A stretch of DNA of 64,000 nucleotides from contig NC_089494.1 of the NCBI RefSeq assembly GCF_036850765.1, forward strand, positions 230,286,779 through 230,350,778, in the 5' to 3' direction. The notes beneath the pieces are model-generated. The model ran no database searches, was not told the origin of the DNA, and worked only from the letters and a program-made list of their open reading frames with translations. The DNA is from Saccopteryx bilineata (lineage: Eukaryota; Chordata; Mammalia; Chiroptera; Emballonuridae). Positions 1 through 13,043 of the stretch are shown piece by piece (the first letter of the stretch is position 1; the number at the start of each line of letters is the position of its first letter). Position numbers and translations under genes: made by a program.

Positions 1-334
1 CAAAACAGAACAGCAAAACCAAACACAAACACATACAAACTTCTCTCCCTTTACTAAATTAACTACTAGACAGCTAGAGTACCAGGAATTGAGACAATCT
101 TGTCTTATGAAGTGTGGGCAGTTTCGTGGCTCAGAGCTACAAAAATTATGTAACGTCTATAGGCACATTTTAAAAAATCAGCCAGAAGTTAAAACCTTTT
201 TAATCTAATAAAAGGCAACATAAAATCTTCTAAGTAAAAATTTATAATTATTTAAACATATCCGATCCTAAAACACAGAATAAAGCAGCTTAGCAGAAAC
301 ATACAACACATAAAATTTATGTAAACTTAAAATC

Positions 335-727
335 TTTTTTTTTTTTTTTTTTTTGCTTTTTTTGGAGTATTTTTCTGAAGTTGGAAACGGGGAGGCAGTC
401 ACACAGACTCCTGCATGCGCCTGACCGGGATCCACCAGGCACACCCACCAGGGGGCGATGCTCTGCCCATCTGGGGTGTTGCTCTGTTACAACCAGAGCC
501 ATTGTAGTGCCTGAGGCAGAGGCCATGGAGCCATCCTCAGCGCCCGGGCCAACTTTTGCTCCAATGGAGCCTTGGCTGTGGGAGGGGAAGAGAGAGACAG
601 AGAGGAAGGAGAGGGGGAGGGGTGGAGAAGCAGATGGGTGCTTCTCCTGTGTGCCCTGGCCGGGAATCAAACCCAGGACTCCTGCATGCCAGGCCGATGC
701 TCTACCACTGAGCCAACCGGCCAGAGC
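335..727 (-). mobile_element. Rhin-1-type tRNA-derived SINE, antisense
   Basis: A T run at 335-354 is followed by the antisense tail and body, ending in the reversed tRNA-like head (GAGCCAACCGGCCAGAG) at 711-727. The flanks AAATCTTTTT and AAATCCTCTTTT look like a degraded target duplication. Confidence 0.88.
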
Positions 728-830
728 AAATCCTCTTTTTTATTGTTGTATTGGAATCTCTTGGTGTTTTAGACACCACAATCCTTTCATGCCTATCTAC
801 TTTCACCCACCTCTCACACCTAGAAGTACT

Positions 831-1079
831 GGAAAGAAAAGAAAGAAAAGAACAAAAGAAAGAAAAAAAAGAAAGAAAAGAAAAAGAAAACAAAGGAAGA
901 TAGAAAGAAAGAAAGGGAAAGGAAAGGAAAGAAAGGAAGAAGGAAGGAGTGAACGAGGGAGGGGGGAGAGAAAGAAAGAGAAAGAAAAAAGAAAGAAAAG
1001 AAAAGAAAGAAAGAAAGAAAGAAAGGGAGAAAGAAAGAAAGAAGAAAAAAAATAAAGAAAGGAGAGAAAGAAAGAAAAG
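831..1079. repeat. (GAAA)n-rich polypurine tract, ~250 bp
   Basis: Almost unbroken purines, mostly GAAA, AAAGG and GGAA units, with a short GGGGGGAGAG island near 960. In the SLAIN2 transcript it would be a long pyrimidine tract. Confidence 0.9.
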
Positions 1080-1628
1080 CTAGTCAAGGTCCTCAAATAA
1101 TTTCTCTAAGGATCCTTTTCTATAATGATCCCTAATAAGTCAGCTTTTCCATCAAAAGAACATATTTTATCCAGTCTAATTTCTGACAGTAGTACCAAAA
1201 AATACCTGTACTGGAGGTCTCTGATCAACTTCTTATATTCAAAACACAAACATTCACACATTCAAATTTTTATTTGACTATTCTCTTTCCTTCAGATTCT
1301 ATTATCTAAAATGATTTCCTTTAATTATACTTAATCTACCAACTCACTGCTAAAACTTTTGCATCAATGAACTTGCTAAAATATCTATTTCTGTACTTAT
1401 ATAACTATATTAATAAAATATTTTCAACAAAGCAAATCTCAAACCTCCTTTTTCCAAATAATGTCCTTTAGTGCTTTACTCTCATATAACTATCATTCAG
1501 TGAGTTCTGAAGTGATCAGGAAATCTACATGTCCAGGATAAGAGAAATATTTTTCCTTATTGCCTATAATTTGTTCTGTCCCATTGCCTCTGAAAATTCT
1601 ATTCATTCTTATTATTGCTAGTCTATTC

Positions 1629-2483
1629 CAGTGGTGTTCAAAGTGTACACCAGGGCGCATTGGTGCGCCATAGAAGATATTCAGGTGTGTCCTATGGTAT
1701 TCCAGAAAAATCTGTGCCTGTTGGGGACCAAAAAACCAACAGGGTTTTGGAAGTTTAGATTTTTGGAGGACAGAGGTGTGGGGAATTGGCTGTAAGCTGA
1801 CAGTCTGCCCAATCCCCCACACCTTACTTGCCTGATTAGGCTGTAAAAGGCTGTTAAGCTGTGGTGCTGGATTGTTTACACTACCCTCCATGTTCTCCGG
1901 AAAGACTGGAGGCAAGTTTCTCCTATCCTTTGTTTGGTGTAAAGTTAAGATGATATGTATGGTGGGGGGTTTCTGCATTCAACACAAATAAGAGTAAAAA
2001 GAGAGAAATTCTTCAATGTATTGATGAGGAAATGAGAGTTTGCCTTTCAAATACATGCCCAAACATTGAAGAAATCACTAGGATACATTAGGCTCATGTT
2101 TCTCATAAACAAGAGGATGAAAAAACTTAACACATTCACTCCGGGACCTGCCGAATTTACTAAAGCTTACTAAGAATGTATCGATATATATAAAAAGATA
2201 ACTTTTTTGTCGTTTTTTATTTTTAACCCCTATTTTTTATGAATTCTAAAAAACATAACAAAAAATGTAACATAAAAATGTTTTTTTAATGTCAGAATAA
2301 ATTTAATTTTGTCATATTTATTTTGTTTAATTATCATCAAAGCACATTTGGACTTTGTATTTTTTTCTTTAATATTTGACTCAATTATTATAACATATTT
2401 CTCAGAACTTTGTATATAGTGCGCCTACAATTATTTTTAGGATTTTAAATGCGTCCCCACTTCAAAAAGTTTGAGAACCACTG
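1629..2483 (+). mobile_element. hAT DNA transposon with decayed transposase tail
   Basis: Terminal repeats CAGTGGTGTTCAAAGTG and TTTGAGAACCACTG are bounded by the identical 8-bp duplication GTCTATTC (1621-1628 and 2484-2491). At about 2014-2106 one plus-strand frame reads EEMRVCLSNTCPNIEEI, a stop, then AHVSH, which matches the C-terminal end of hAT transposases. The rest is AT-rich and non-coding. At ~855 bp it is an internally deleted copy. Confidence 0.85.
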
Positions 2484-2985
2484 GTCTATTCTATCCCATA
2501 CTTTCTCCCAATTTTGCATCTTTCTAGCTGCCGCCCATACACCCAATCTCTTGGAACCAGTGAGATAGCTTTGGTGTCCAACCTTCATATATTTCTTCAA
2601 CTTTCAGTTTTTATAAAAGCTACCTGTCTGTAACTATTTCAGACAATATCAGTTAACCTCAACAACTTGTAACGGAATGTCAATCTAATAATGTGAAGAT
2701 ATTCCCATTTCATTCTACACAAAGGGAAATCCAAAAGTCAAAGTCAGAAGAAAAAACATTACATACAGAAGGTCTGTCATTTAGTTCAATTTAAAGATTT
2801 ATTGGTTTATCTAACATTAAGTTAAAACAATGACTTTTAACAAAGCTTTAATTTTAGGTTAGTACAAAAAAGATAAATTTTCTAACATTAAATTTATTCC
2901 CTTTAGAATAGCATCCTGATACATACCTCTGTAGAAAATGAGTTTCTTCTGGATTTATCCAAGTAACAGAGGATGAATCAACATT

Positions 2986-3019
2986 ATTTTATTATTATCA
3001 TTATTATTATTATTATCAT
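2986..3019. repeat. (ATT)n microsatellite
   Basis: Short run of TTA/ATT triplets with two interruptions. Confidence 0.8.
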
Positions 3020-4170
3020 TAAAATAAAAGACTAAAATGTGCCCTATAGACATCAATGATTTAGGACGTCAAAAGGTATAAGATTTAATTAATTTGACCA
3101 TTTGCTAAAATTTAAAACTTAGTGAGAGGCTGTAGTTACCTCTTTTTGTAGATGAAGTTTGAAGCAACTGTTTGGCTTTGAGGGAAGTACGAGGCAAATT
3201 TTTCAGCCTTTGCGAAGCTGTTGAGAAATAAGCAACTGTAATATTTGCCTGGAAGAACAAGATAAAGGCTATATCTTCTATAAACTTGAATATTGTAATA
3301 CAAACTTGAAAATTTATCAAGAAACAGAAACCATAAGGTCATATGTTAGAATCCTAGAAGCAAAGGCTTTTAAAGTGATGCTTAGTAAATTAAGTTGGAA
3401 AGGAAAGGAGATGAAAATCTTAGTACAAAGTGCATACTTTCAGAAATAGTTTCTTGTAGATGAGAAAATCTATGATATGTAAACTGATCAAAATATCAAA
3501 GAGAAAACAAACCACCAGCAAACATGCTACAGACGCAAAGAACAGAAAGCTAATTAGGTAAAAGTGATGAACACAAGCACACATAGAGAACAAAATAAAC
3601 ATAGTACTTGTTCAATGCAAAAAAAGCGGACTTTGGCAAAGCGGCTATTTTAGATGAATTGCCCTAACATGAAACAGTAATCCCCATACTCAAAAAGAAG
3701 AAGAAAACTCAGAACCAGGCAGGTCCTCAAGGAAGTCACAATCTAGTCCCTTCCACATGTTCAACATCATCTCGTTGAATACAACTAATTTGTACTTCAG
3801 ACTTTGGTAGGAAAGTATCTGGGCTGTGAGCATATGCATATGGGGTGGGTGGTGTATGTGTGTGTGTGGCGGTTGAAGGGTTTGGAGGAGTCAGAGCATC
3901 TGCTTTTTAAAGTGATCAATGAGGAGTTCTAAGCTTTTTTCAAAATTTCTAAACTATTAATTGCAACGAAACTCTCAAAACTGGCAGGTAAGCAGCAGCC
4001 AGAGCCATCCACAGTTAAAGGTCACTACAGTTCCAATAAGATGATGAGTCCCACACCTACTAGTGTAGGCACCTATTTATGTGGCTTTAAAATTTCACCC
4101 AATCAATCTGAAAGGTGGACTTCATATACCTCTACACCACCTATCCATATCTCACCCCCATATATATATA

Positions 4171-4308
4171 TGAAGGGAGAGAAGAAGGGAGGGAGGGAGA
4201 GCAAGAGCGAGAGAAAAGGAGAGAGAGAAAGGGAGAGAGAGAGAAAGGAAGAGAGAGATAGAAGGAGTGATAGGGAAAGAGGGAGAGAGGCAGACAGGGA
4301 GGGAGAGT
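4171..4308. repeat. GA-rich low-complexity tract
   Basis: GGGA, GAGA and AAAG purine units follow an (AT)n run at about 4160. It may be the expanded purine part of an older antisense SINE, but no tRNA-like head is recognisable. Confidence 0.7.
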
Positions 4309-4689
4309 CCACAACCCATAAATCTGGTCAGAGTATAAATAATCATTGGGTTGAGAAAGGGAGAAAGAGAAACTTGATATATCATCAAAAAAATTAATAA
4401 TTTCTCTTTTCCTCTATTGCTTAACACTATCAATACTTTACAATAGTAAACATTTAAAAAAAGTAAATATTTGATTAAAAATTTTACAACATTCTACATA
4501 CTACTGTACCTATATTTTATGCCAACTTAAAATATTGCCATGCAGAGTAGCAAAAGTCTTCAACCCTAAAAAAATTAATTTTATATTGAATTATATCTAC
4601 CCTACAGAAATACAGGATGCTAATCATCACTGAATAGTCTTCATTCATATATGCTGTCAGCCCTTTATATATATTTTTTTATTCATGTA

Positions 4690-5130
4690 ATCATTCTTTC
4701 TTTCAAATAATTTATTTCTGATATATTTCAGGGACAATGGACTCAGTAGTTAACTCGAGACACAGTTCCTATTTACATGGAACTAACATTCTAGAAAAGG
4801 AGACACAGATAATAAACAAAGAGTAAAATAAGTATACAACCTGCCAGATGGAGAAAATTAAGTAGAAAAGGGGGACAGGACATAGGAGACTTAAGTTACA
4901 ATTCATAGTAGGGAGGTCAAGAAAGATTTCCGTAAGACGACATTTGTGCAAAGATCTGAAGAGAAGATGTGAGTCATATAGGTATCAGGGGAAAGCATTC
5001 TAGACAGAAGGAAAAGCAATAGTAAAGGATCTGAAAGGTAGAAGTGCACCTAGTATGTTGGAAGAATAGGTATTAGGTCACTGTGATTGTAGTGGAATAA
5101 ATGAGGACAAAAGGTAACCAACTATATGTA
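4690..5130 (-). mobile_element. L2 LINE fragment, antisense
   Basis: Reads as the reverse complement of the L2 3' region as I remember it: GGAACTAACATTCTAG, an 'agaaagatttccgtaag' block, and 'gcattctagacagaagg'. Old and diverged. Confidence 0.6.
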
Positions 5131-5161
5131 CTATGGTAATTCAAAACTATTAACTTTTAAA

Positions 5162-5328
5162 TAAAAAAAAATTTATGTTTATTTATTGACTTTAGTGAGA
5201 GAGGAAGAGAGAGAGAGAAAACAGGAGCATTACTCTGTTTCTGTATGTGCTCTTAGTATTGAACCGGCAACTTTTGTCCTTCACAACAATGCTCTAAATC
5301 TAACCAACTGAACTATCCAGCCAGGACT
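5162..5328 (-). mobile_element. Ves-type tRNA SINE, antisense
   Basis: A-rich/T-rich tail, the phrase TTTAGTGAGAGAGGAAGAGA, then a degraded head ending AACTATCCAGCCAGGAC, the reverse of a tRNA-like start. Confidence 0.75.
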
Positions 5329-6900
5329 CACCAAATTTTTAAAAATGAGGGCTTAATAGCAAACATCATCTTTAGTCAACTGTTTTTGAAAAGGTTCTAT
5401 CTAAAATAAATGACTGTGATGATTTCAACATATCTTATTTATCCTTCAAGTTTCATGGGTGATATCACAATGGCATCTACACACAATTGAAAATTGTCCA
5501 ATGGTAATTCGAAGAATCAGACTGCAAATCTGCCTGATTTTGACAACAAAATAACAATTTTTATAGGATACCATATAGTCACATGTTATCCAAATAAGAA
5601 GAAAAACTAATTTTTTACCTGAATTATCAATCTCAATCTGAACAGTTTCCTAAACAGAAAATCAGTTTTAGATGACAAAGTATAGTAGTTAAACTGAGTT
5701 TCCAAATCTCCCTAACAAAATTCCATGTGTTAGTTGCTTTGAAATATTTGATTGCCCTGGTTCTTCTTTTAATATTTATATAACTTAAAATTAGCAAGAT
5801 CCCACTGTGAGAAGCAAAGATGATACATTATTCTCTCATGCTACCATTATTTAGGCTAATGTTTGCCTTTACAAGCCGACTCCAAAAATCTCTGTATTTT
5901 CTGTTAAACATTTAACACCATTTTTCAAGTCATTCTAGCTCACAGTTTTCTTTAAATTCCATTCATTCACACCTGTGTTTCTATAGATCTATACCTTCCT
6001 GTACATCCCCACTGTCTCCTAAATACCTAACTCAAACCACCACTACTCTAGTTCTGGACTAGAACAGTTTATTTTGGGTCTTCCTATATCTGATCCTTTC
6101 ACTTCATTCATGTAAACCAAGGGAAAGATAGTAAAAATGCTGCCCTTCGCCACACCAACCCCAAGTGCAGGTGATAAGTGGGTCTGCTGTCTGAAGAAAA
6201 TTCAGAAACAGAAACAGCTTGATTGTTTATCATTACATCCCAGCAACAATAATGTCAGTGATAAAATGCTGCTTACTGAAGAAAATAATTTTTTGGCCTA
6301 AGTTATAAACTATTGCTGCAGGTATGCTTGACTTTTAATAACATGTATGAATTTTAATAACAGATGTGTAGCATTAAATTAGTAATTATAATATTTATCC
6401 TTTAATAAATAATGTTTTATATGAAAGGTAATTAGGAGAACTTTCAGTTATAATTTACCCTGACGCAGGTAAATCACTATAGGTTTCTTTCAGAGTAAGC
6501 TCACAGAGATTTGAAATCATGCTCACTTCAGCAGAGTATGGGCCTAACCCTCGTGGTGCAATAATATATTCCTATATTTAAACAGATTAGATATAAACAA
6601 TGATGGTACAATGATTATAAAAATCAATGAAACAGAATATAAGTTAGTCTAATTCTGTCATTATATGCGACTCAGTAAGTATTTAAAATTTTTCAACTGT
6701 GGACACATTTAAAAATTAGACTTGATTCCCAAATGAACAAAGACATAACAATATGGCAATTCCCGGGAATTCGTATAAAATGGGATTTTAGAGATCTCTG
6801 CCAAATTTATCCTTATGTTGAAAATTTTCCCTATTTGTGTAACAGTTGCTTCATTGAAAAAGAAAAAACGCTCAGAATTAAAAATGGAAGGCCATTCTTA

Positions 6901-7280
6901 GGCCCTGGCTGGTTGGCTCAGGGGTAGAGTGTCAGCCATGAGTGTGGATGTTCTGGGTTCATTCCCAGCCAGGGCACACAGGAGAAGTGCCCATCTGCTT
7001 CTCCACCCCATCTCCTCTTGTTTCTCTCTCTCTTCTCCACCCCTCCTGCAGCCATGGCTTGATGGAACAAGCTGGCCCCAGGTGCTGAGGATGGCTCCAT
7101 AGACTCAGCCTCAGGAACGAAAAAAAAAAAAAAAAAAGGCTCCAGTTGCAACAGAACAGTGGCGCCAGATGGGCAGAACACTGCCCCGTAGTGGGCTTGC
7201 CAGGTGGATCCCAGTCAGGGTGCATGCAGGAGCTTTTCTCTGCCTCCCCTCTTCCCGCTAAATAAAAATAATAATAATAA
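6901..7280 (+). mobile_element. Rhin-1-type SINE
   Basis: Opens GGCCCTGGCTGGTTGGCTCA, carries the typical CTCCACCCC and CAGCCATGG body, and ends in an A-rich (AAT)n tail. The 19-bp flanks AAAATGGAAGGCCATTCTT (6881-6899) and 7281-7299 match with one change, a clear target duplication. Confidence 0.93.
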
Positions 7281-7885
7281 AAAATTGAAGGCCATTCTTC
7301 AATCAATATGAGTGAAGATAAATTGATAATAAATCTGGGTACTGTGTACTGAGCCTAAATTTGCAAAGATCAATTCTGAAGAAATTACTGACAAGTTTTA
7401 GAAGAGAGAGCTGTAATACTCATTACTGTGATCGACCAATATGTAAAAAAAATGACTAATGTAATTAATTTTAAAGTATTTTCCCATTATATTTTTTTGG
7501 GTGCTATAGTTGATTTTATTATTTACTTTTTACTGACAGTTATAAAATAAAAAGTTCAATAAATAAATATTTTTGTTGTCTACATTTTTCCTAGCTATTG
7601 ATATTATTATTGTAACTTATCCCATTTAATTAACATAATTATTGTCACTGGGGGAGGGTGTTAAAAATAATCTACTCCAGGTGCCAAAGACTAAGTAAGC
7701 ATAAACCATTGCAAAGAAATGTTAATTTCCACTAAAATGACCCTTGCCCCCACACCTCAAGACATTTTGTTTGCTTACAGATTGCTCATTCAGAGGCATC
7801 CTTCAATCCTCTAGCCCTCTCCACCTCCAATCTTCTCAGTTTTACCAAGTCATGTATCTTCTACTTCATTTAAAAAATTTATCCA

Positions 7886-8285
7886 GGCCCTGGCCGGTTG
7901 GCTCAGCGGTAGAGCGTCGGCCTAGCGTGCGGAGGACCCGGGTTCGATTCCCGGCCAGGGCACACAGGAGAAGCGCCCATTTGCTTCTCCACCCCTCCGC
8001 CACGCTTTCCTCTCTGTCTCTCTCTTCCCCTCCCGCAGCCAAGGCTCCATTGGAGCAAAGATGGCCCGGGCGCTGGGGATGGCTCTGTGGCCTCTGCCTC
8101 AGGCGCTAGAGTGGCTCTGGTCGCAATATGGCGACGCCCAGGATGGGCAGAGCATCGCCCCCTGGTGGGCAGAGCGTCGCCCCATGGTGGGCGTGCCGGG
8201 TGGATCCCGGTAGGGCGCATGCGGGAGTCTGTCTGACTGTCTCTCCCTGTTTCCAGCTTCAGAAAAATGAAAAAAAAAAAAAAAA
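7886..8285 (+). mobile_element. Rhin-1-type SINE, young-looking copy
   Basis: Intact Pol III boxes TGGCTCAGCGG (A) and GGTTCGATTCC (B). The acceptor-stem halves GCCCTGG and CCAGGGC still pair. It ends in poly-A, with target duplication AAAAAATTTATCCAG on the left and AAAAAAATTATCCAG on the right. Confidence 0.95.
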
Positions 8286-8394
8286 AATTATCCAGATTTT
8301 CTTTCTGCCTGCACCATTGCCTTTGTTCAAATCATTTCTTGCCCAGATTATGCAACAACAGCCTTCAAAGTGGTTTCTAGTCTCTCAACTTTAA

Positions 8395-8815
8395 TCCATT
8401 CTCTACATTGCTACCAGACTGAACTTTCTATTTCTAAGATGTAACGTTGGGCCTACCACACCCCCATACTTACAGAATAAAACCTTAACTTCTTAATATG
8501 AAATTTAAGAACTCTCACAATTTGTCCCCTACCTATATCTCTCATCCTTAAGGCTTCATTATTGATTTCACTGTTGGGAAAATTTCATCTCCTTTCTTCA
8601 TGTGACAACTCATAAAATCCTAAACTGGCTATTATCTTTCAGTACCTTTCCTGAAAACCTTTCCACACTGCTCAGTTAAATGCCTCCCTGTTCCCACGGA
8701 AGTTCCTTCCTTTCACTCCCTGCTATTGAAGAGCTGAGCCGTCTCATTCACATTTACATTCTCAGTGCTTGGAACAGAATATACACCCAAGATAAATATC
8801 TGTTGAATGATTAAG
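8395..8815 (+). mobile_element. L2 LINE fragment
   Basis: Runs from a block about 'accagactgaactttct' through 'cctttcctgaaaacctttcc' to the L2-like end 'cagtgcttggaacagaat' and 'atctgttgaatga'. Diverged, recognised by eye. Confidence 0.55.
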
Positions 8816-8881
8816 GAACACATAAATGAGTGACAACTGTATAAACTAAGCATTCAGACCCTCTAAAATCGAGGTCTATTC

Positions 8882-9050
8882 CAGTGGTTCCCAAACTTGA
8901 ATATGCCCCAGAATCATCTGAGAGACACTTCTAAAAGAATATTCTGGTCCCCATCCCAGATGTATTTCATCAAAATTTCCAGAAGCAAGGGCCAAAAAAA
9001 CTACATTTATAAAATCACATTAAGATTAGATAACTAACCCAACACCACTG
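8882..9050 (+). mobile_element. MER20-like hAT-Charlie fragment
   Basis: Starts CAGTGGTTCCCAAACTTGAA, continues CAGAATCATCTGAGAGACA and TGGTCCCCATCCCAGA, and ends near ACACCACTG. The pattern fits MER20 from memory. Confidence 0.7.
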
Positions 9051-11605
9051 CACTACTTATGCTTAAAGAGAAGTTCAACATTTCATTGTCTTATATTGAC
9101 CCATTACACAAGTTTATCATGACTTACTTATTTTAATTTATGTTCTATAATTATGTAAAACTCAAGTATAAGGTTCTAGTGTTCAGGTTCCAAGTGAAAT
9201 CTGGATGAAAATTCCTTCCCCACGGGTCTCTGGTTATGGGTAAAGCTGACAACTGATCTAGCTACCTTTTCTCTGGGAGTATATACTCTGGACTCTATAC
9301 AAAACCACTCTTCAATTTGGCTAAATGTAAGCCATGGGTAAATATAATACTGAATTATTTTGCTCTTTCTAGCAATTCATAAAGAATCATGTTCCAACAA
9401 AGTTATCCAAGAATATTTTCCAAGATGCGTCCTAATTTGCAGTTAGGTCAGTATGATGTAATCTAAACAGTGATTGGGAAGAAATCAGAAAACTCAGGGA
9501 GGAGGCAATAATTTGGCTTGTTTTTGCCACTTCTCTAGTTATATGTTACACGTATAATTTATACAGATCTCTGCTCCCTCTCTATAAAAATAACAAATGG
9601 GTTGTTGTTATATTCATATAAGATAATATATTTGAAAGTAAACATTTGAAAATACTGACCAAAGTTTGAATATTATTACTTCTCTTAAACCAGCAGATTG
9701 TCTTGGATTTTTCTCCCTCCTCTTTCCTTATTTCTGAACAAATAATTCTTATATTTTTCTGAAAATTAAACTTTCAACTAACCTATGCTCTAGTAGTCTT
9801 AGAAAGCAATGCCCTATTCTTTTGAAAAATACTGTCTGTGACCAACATTCCTTCCTTTAGCTGGAGAAACTGAGGAAAGACATGTATCCATGACTTCTGC
9901 AATGCTCTGGTTTTCTTAAACTTTTTAAGTCATTCACATTTTCCAAATATAAAAGTAAAAAATAACTAACAGCTATAAAAATCAAAATATATAAGAACTT
10001 ATAATATTCATATTTGAATGCCAGCATCCACAATAATGCAGCCATAGCAAATAAGCATATAAAAATAGTGATCGGCAGAGTAACAAGGCAAAAGAAGTGG
10101 TCTCTCAGGTGGAAATAACAGCAACCTTGCGAAGTTAGGTTCATGCAGATCAGCAAGTAAGAACCAAAGCTTTACCACTTAGGAGCTGGAAAAACAAATA
10201 TATACTTGACACAGAATGAAACACCTGTTATACCAATTAATGTACAAAGTATATAAAACTTGCTATTATATTTGTACATAATTATATATCAAAATAAAAT
10301 GATTATTATGAAAACAGGATATAACACATATATACTAATAAAAAGAACACTTACATATATATTATATTTTTATGTATCAAAGATATGTAAAATTTTAATA
10401 TAACATTTTATTTCATAATGTGTTAACTTTAAACAAGAAGCTTTAAATATTTCTATAAAATAAACTTTTAAGTTTAAATTTGCTAATATTCTAGATTTAC
10501 TACTTTCCAAATACATTTTTGTAAATAGTGTAATTCTACACTAAAAGGTTTGTGACATTTCAATTACAAACAAATTTCACAACAGCTACAAATATAAAAA
10601 TAAACAAGTATATGCAATTTTTTTAAAATAAGGAAGGTACCCTTTCTCTTCTGCCTGTAAATTATTCAAATATGAAATACACCATTATGAAACTGAATAC
10701 ATATTTAAACACTTAAAAGTAAATTAGTGATTAGAATTTCATTATGCATCCCTATATACATATGTTTCTTAGTTATCAACTTTTGGGGGGGGAAGGAAAA
10801 TTAATTCACCTACAGAAAAAAAAAAATCAGGGAATCAGCAAGTGATTATTCAGTGGTAATTCTATCACTAAAGATCACGAGTAATAATAGAGTTTAAGAT
10901 ATGGTCAATATATTTTCTATTAGCTATTTTATTGCATTTTTTCTATTATCTATTACATTTTTTTATTTTAGTTATCAACCTCTTTTTCTCCTATTTTTGT
11001 GAAGAATTATTTTCCATTTCCATATAGCTTTGAGCTGCTAGAGTAGTTCAAACAAAGAGCATGCATGAGGGTTTAAGGGAACAACCCTGAGTAAAGAGTA
11101 GGTACTGACAATGGAATAAGGTAAAGAAGATATAGATACAGCTGGTTTTACCACAAAACTGGGAAGCTGTTTGGAGATACATTGTGTAGTTTTGAGAAAC
11201 TCAAAATGTAACAATTCAAACAAAGCATAAAAGACCTCTGAAAGCCAATACATATGATATTTTGGATTATGTGTGCATAGGGTATATATAAAAGTGCAGT
11301 TTACAATATACATGAATTGTATTACTTAATCTTATGAATGATATAAAATTTTCTTTTCTGTTGTATTAACATGTGGATTGTTTTTTGTTTCAGGCAAGTA
11401 TACATTAAGGGAGGGAAGACTCAGAAACAAGATTTCCCAGGTGTCAAATGAACTTAATTTGCAGGTTTAAAGGCACAAAACCTTTAAGTTATTACCATTG
11501 TAGGGATAACTTAAGAGTGCAAATTGCACCTTTACTTTCATTTTTGAAGTTTTTGTGAATCCCTATTTTCTTTACCATTTCATATAAGTGTCATAATGTA
11601 CTTTT

Positions 11606-11968
11606 TTTTTTTTTGTATTTTTCCAAAGTTGGAAACGGGGAGGCAGACAGACTCCGCATGCGCCTGACCGGGATCCACCTGGCACACCCACCAGGGGGCG
11701 ATGCTCTGCCCATCTGGGGCGTCGCTCTGTTGCATCCAGAGCCATTCTAGCACCTGAGGCAGAGGCCACAGAGCCATCCTCAGCGCCCGGGCCAACTTTT
11801 TGCTCCAATGGAGCCTTGGCTGCGGGAGGAGGAGAGACAGAGAGGAAGGAGAGGGGGAGGGGTGGAGAAGCAAATGGGTGCCTCTCCTGTGTGCCCTGGC
11901 TGGGAATCGAACCCGGGACTCCTGCACGCCAGGCTGACGCTCCACCACTGAGCCAACTGGCCAGGGCC
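11606..11968 (-). mobile_element. Rhin-1-type SINE, antisense
   Basis: T tail at 11602-11615, reversed body, and reversed head GAGCCAACTGGCCAGGGCC. Perfect target duplication TCATAATGTACTTTT (11591-11605 and 11969-11983). Confidence 0.95.
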
Positions 11969-12229
11969 TCATAATGTACTTTTAATTACATAGTTTATAA
12001 GACCTAGCACACTAAGTTTAAAATTTAATTTAGTACAAAAACATGTTTTTGCATATAACCAGCCAAATAAACAAAGTATACAAATCTCGAGGTAACAATT
12101 TTCCCCAGTGACTTACATTTTATAGTTTACCTTAGAAAAAAAACAAAAATAATATTTCTAGATAATTTTTATGTCTTAGTACTAAACCATGGATGTGACA
12201 ACTCTCTTGGTGAACTTGGGCCCTTGAAC

Positions 12230-12385
12230 AGGATCAACACTTGTCACTTGTAAGCTGTAAGATCACAGATAAATTTAACAATTCAAAGCTTCAACTCCCT
12301 AATTTGTAAAATGTGTTAATAATTCTATCTACTTATAGAACTAGTCTGAGGATTAAACAGGATTACTCATGTACAGCCCAGTACA
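12230..12385 (-). mobile_element. MIR SINE, antisense
   Basis: Reverse-MIR order: TGTAAGATCACAGATAAATT, TTCAACTCCCTAATTTGTAA, GTCTGAGGATTAAA, CAGTACAATGA. Confidence 0.65.
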
Positions 12386-12850
12386 ATGAGAGTTTTCATA
12401 ATATAAATAATATATGCAATTGGTAAATAGAGAAATTTATTAATATCTACACAAAAGTCACTTGGGTTCAAATGTATTTTTTTCTGGTCTGATTTTTGAG
12501 CCACCAAACAGCAGCAGCTTAACACAGAGTACACAAAGTCAGCTAAACACAACAGAACCAAGGAAGAGTGCTAGGGAATTAAAAAAGAATTGAATGCTTT
12601 CAAATTTGTATTACTCAATAAATAAGTTATAAATGAATAGGCGATCAATAACTCATGTCTGTATTTTCTTCCTCACAGCTTTGAGAAAATGAAGGAACAT
12701 ATCACAGCAGCCACTGACTGTAATATGCTATGAAGGAACTGAATGATCAGGCTAAAAGACCAATGTGGTCTATGGGATACAAGGCATAAATTAAGCATTT
12801 CTAAGATTGTAGTAAGAACTGTGATAGTTTATTTAAAATTGGCTTGACTA

Positions 12851-13043
12851 GCCTGGCCTGTGGTGGGTAAGGTGTTAACCTGGAATGTTGAGGTTGGAGG
12901 TTAGAAACCCTGGGCTTGCCCGGTCAAGGCACAAACAATGAACAATGAAAGTGAACTAAAGTGAAGCAACCATGAGTTCATACTTCTTGCTCCCCTACCC
13001 CCTCCTCTCTCTGTAAGATCAATAAATAGAATCTTAAATAATA
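12851..13043 (+). mobile_element. Ves-type tRNA SINE
   Basis: Opens GCCTGGCCTGTGGTGGGTAA, contains ACCCTGGGCTTGCCCGGTCA, a CT-rich middle (CCCCTCCTCTCTCTGT) and an AATAAATAGAATC tail. Confidence 0.8.

Noticed and set aside
1493..1978. 161-codon minus-strand frame
   Set aside because: It straddles the left end of the hAT element at 1629 and reads antisense to its transposase tail; no domain.
7886..7962. tRNA-like sequence with good A and B boxes and a pairing acceptor stem
   Set aside because: It is the head of a SINE followed by the SINE body, not a tRNA gene; no CCA or clean anticodon loop context, and it is repeated many times.
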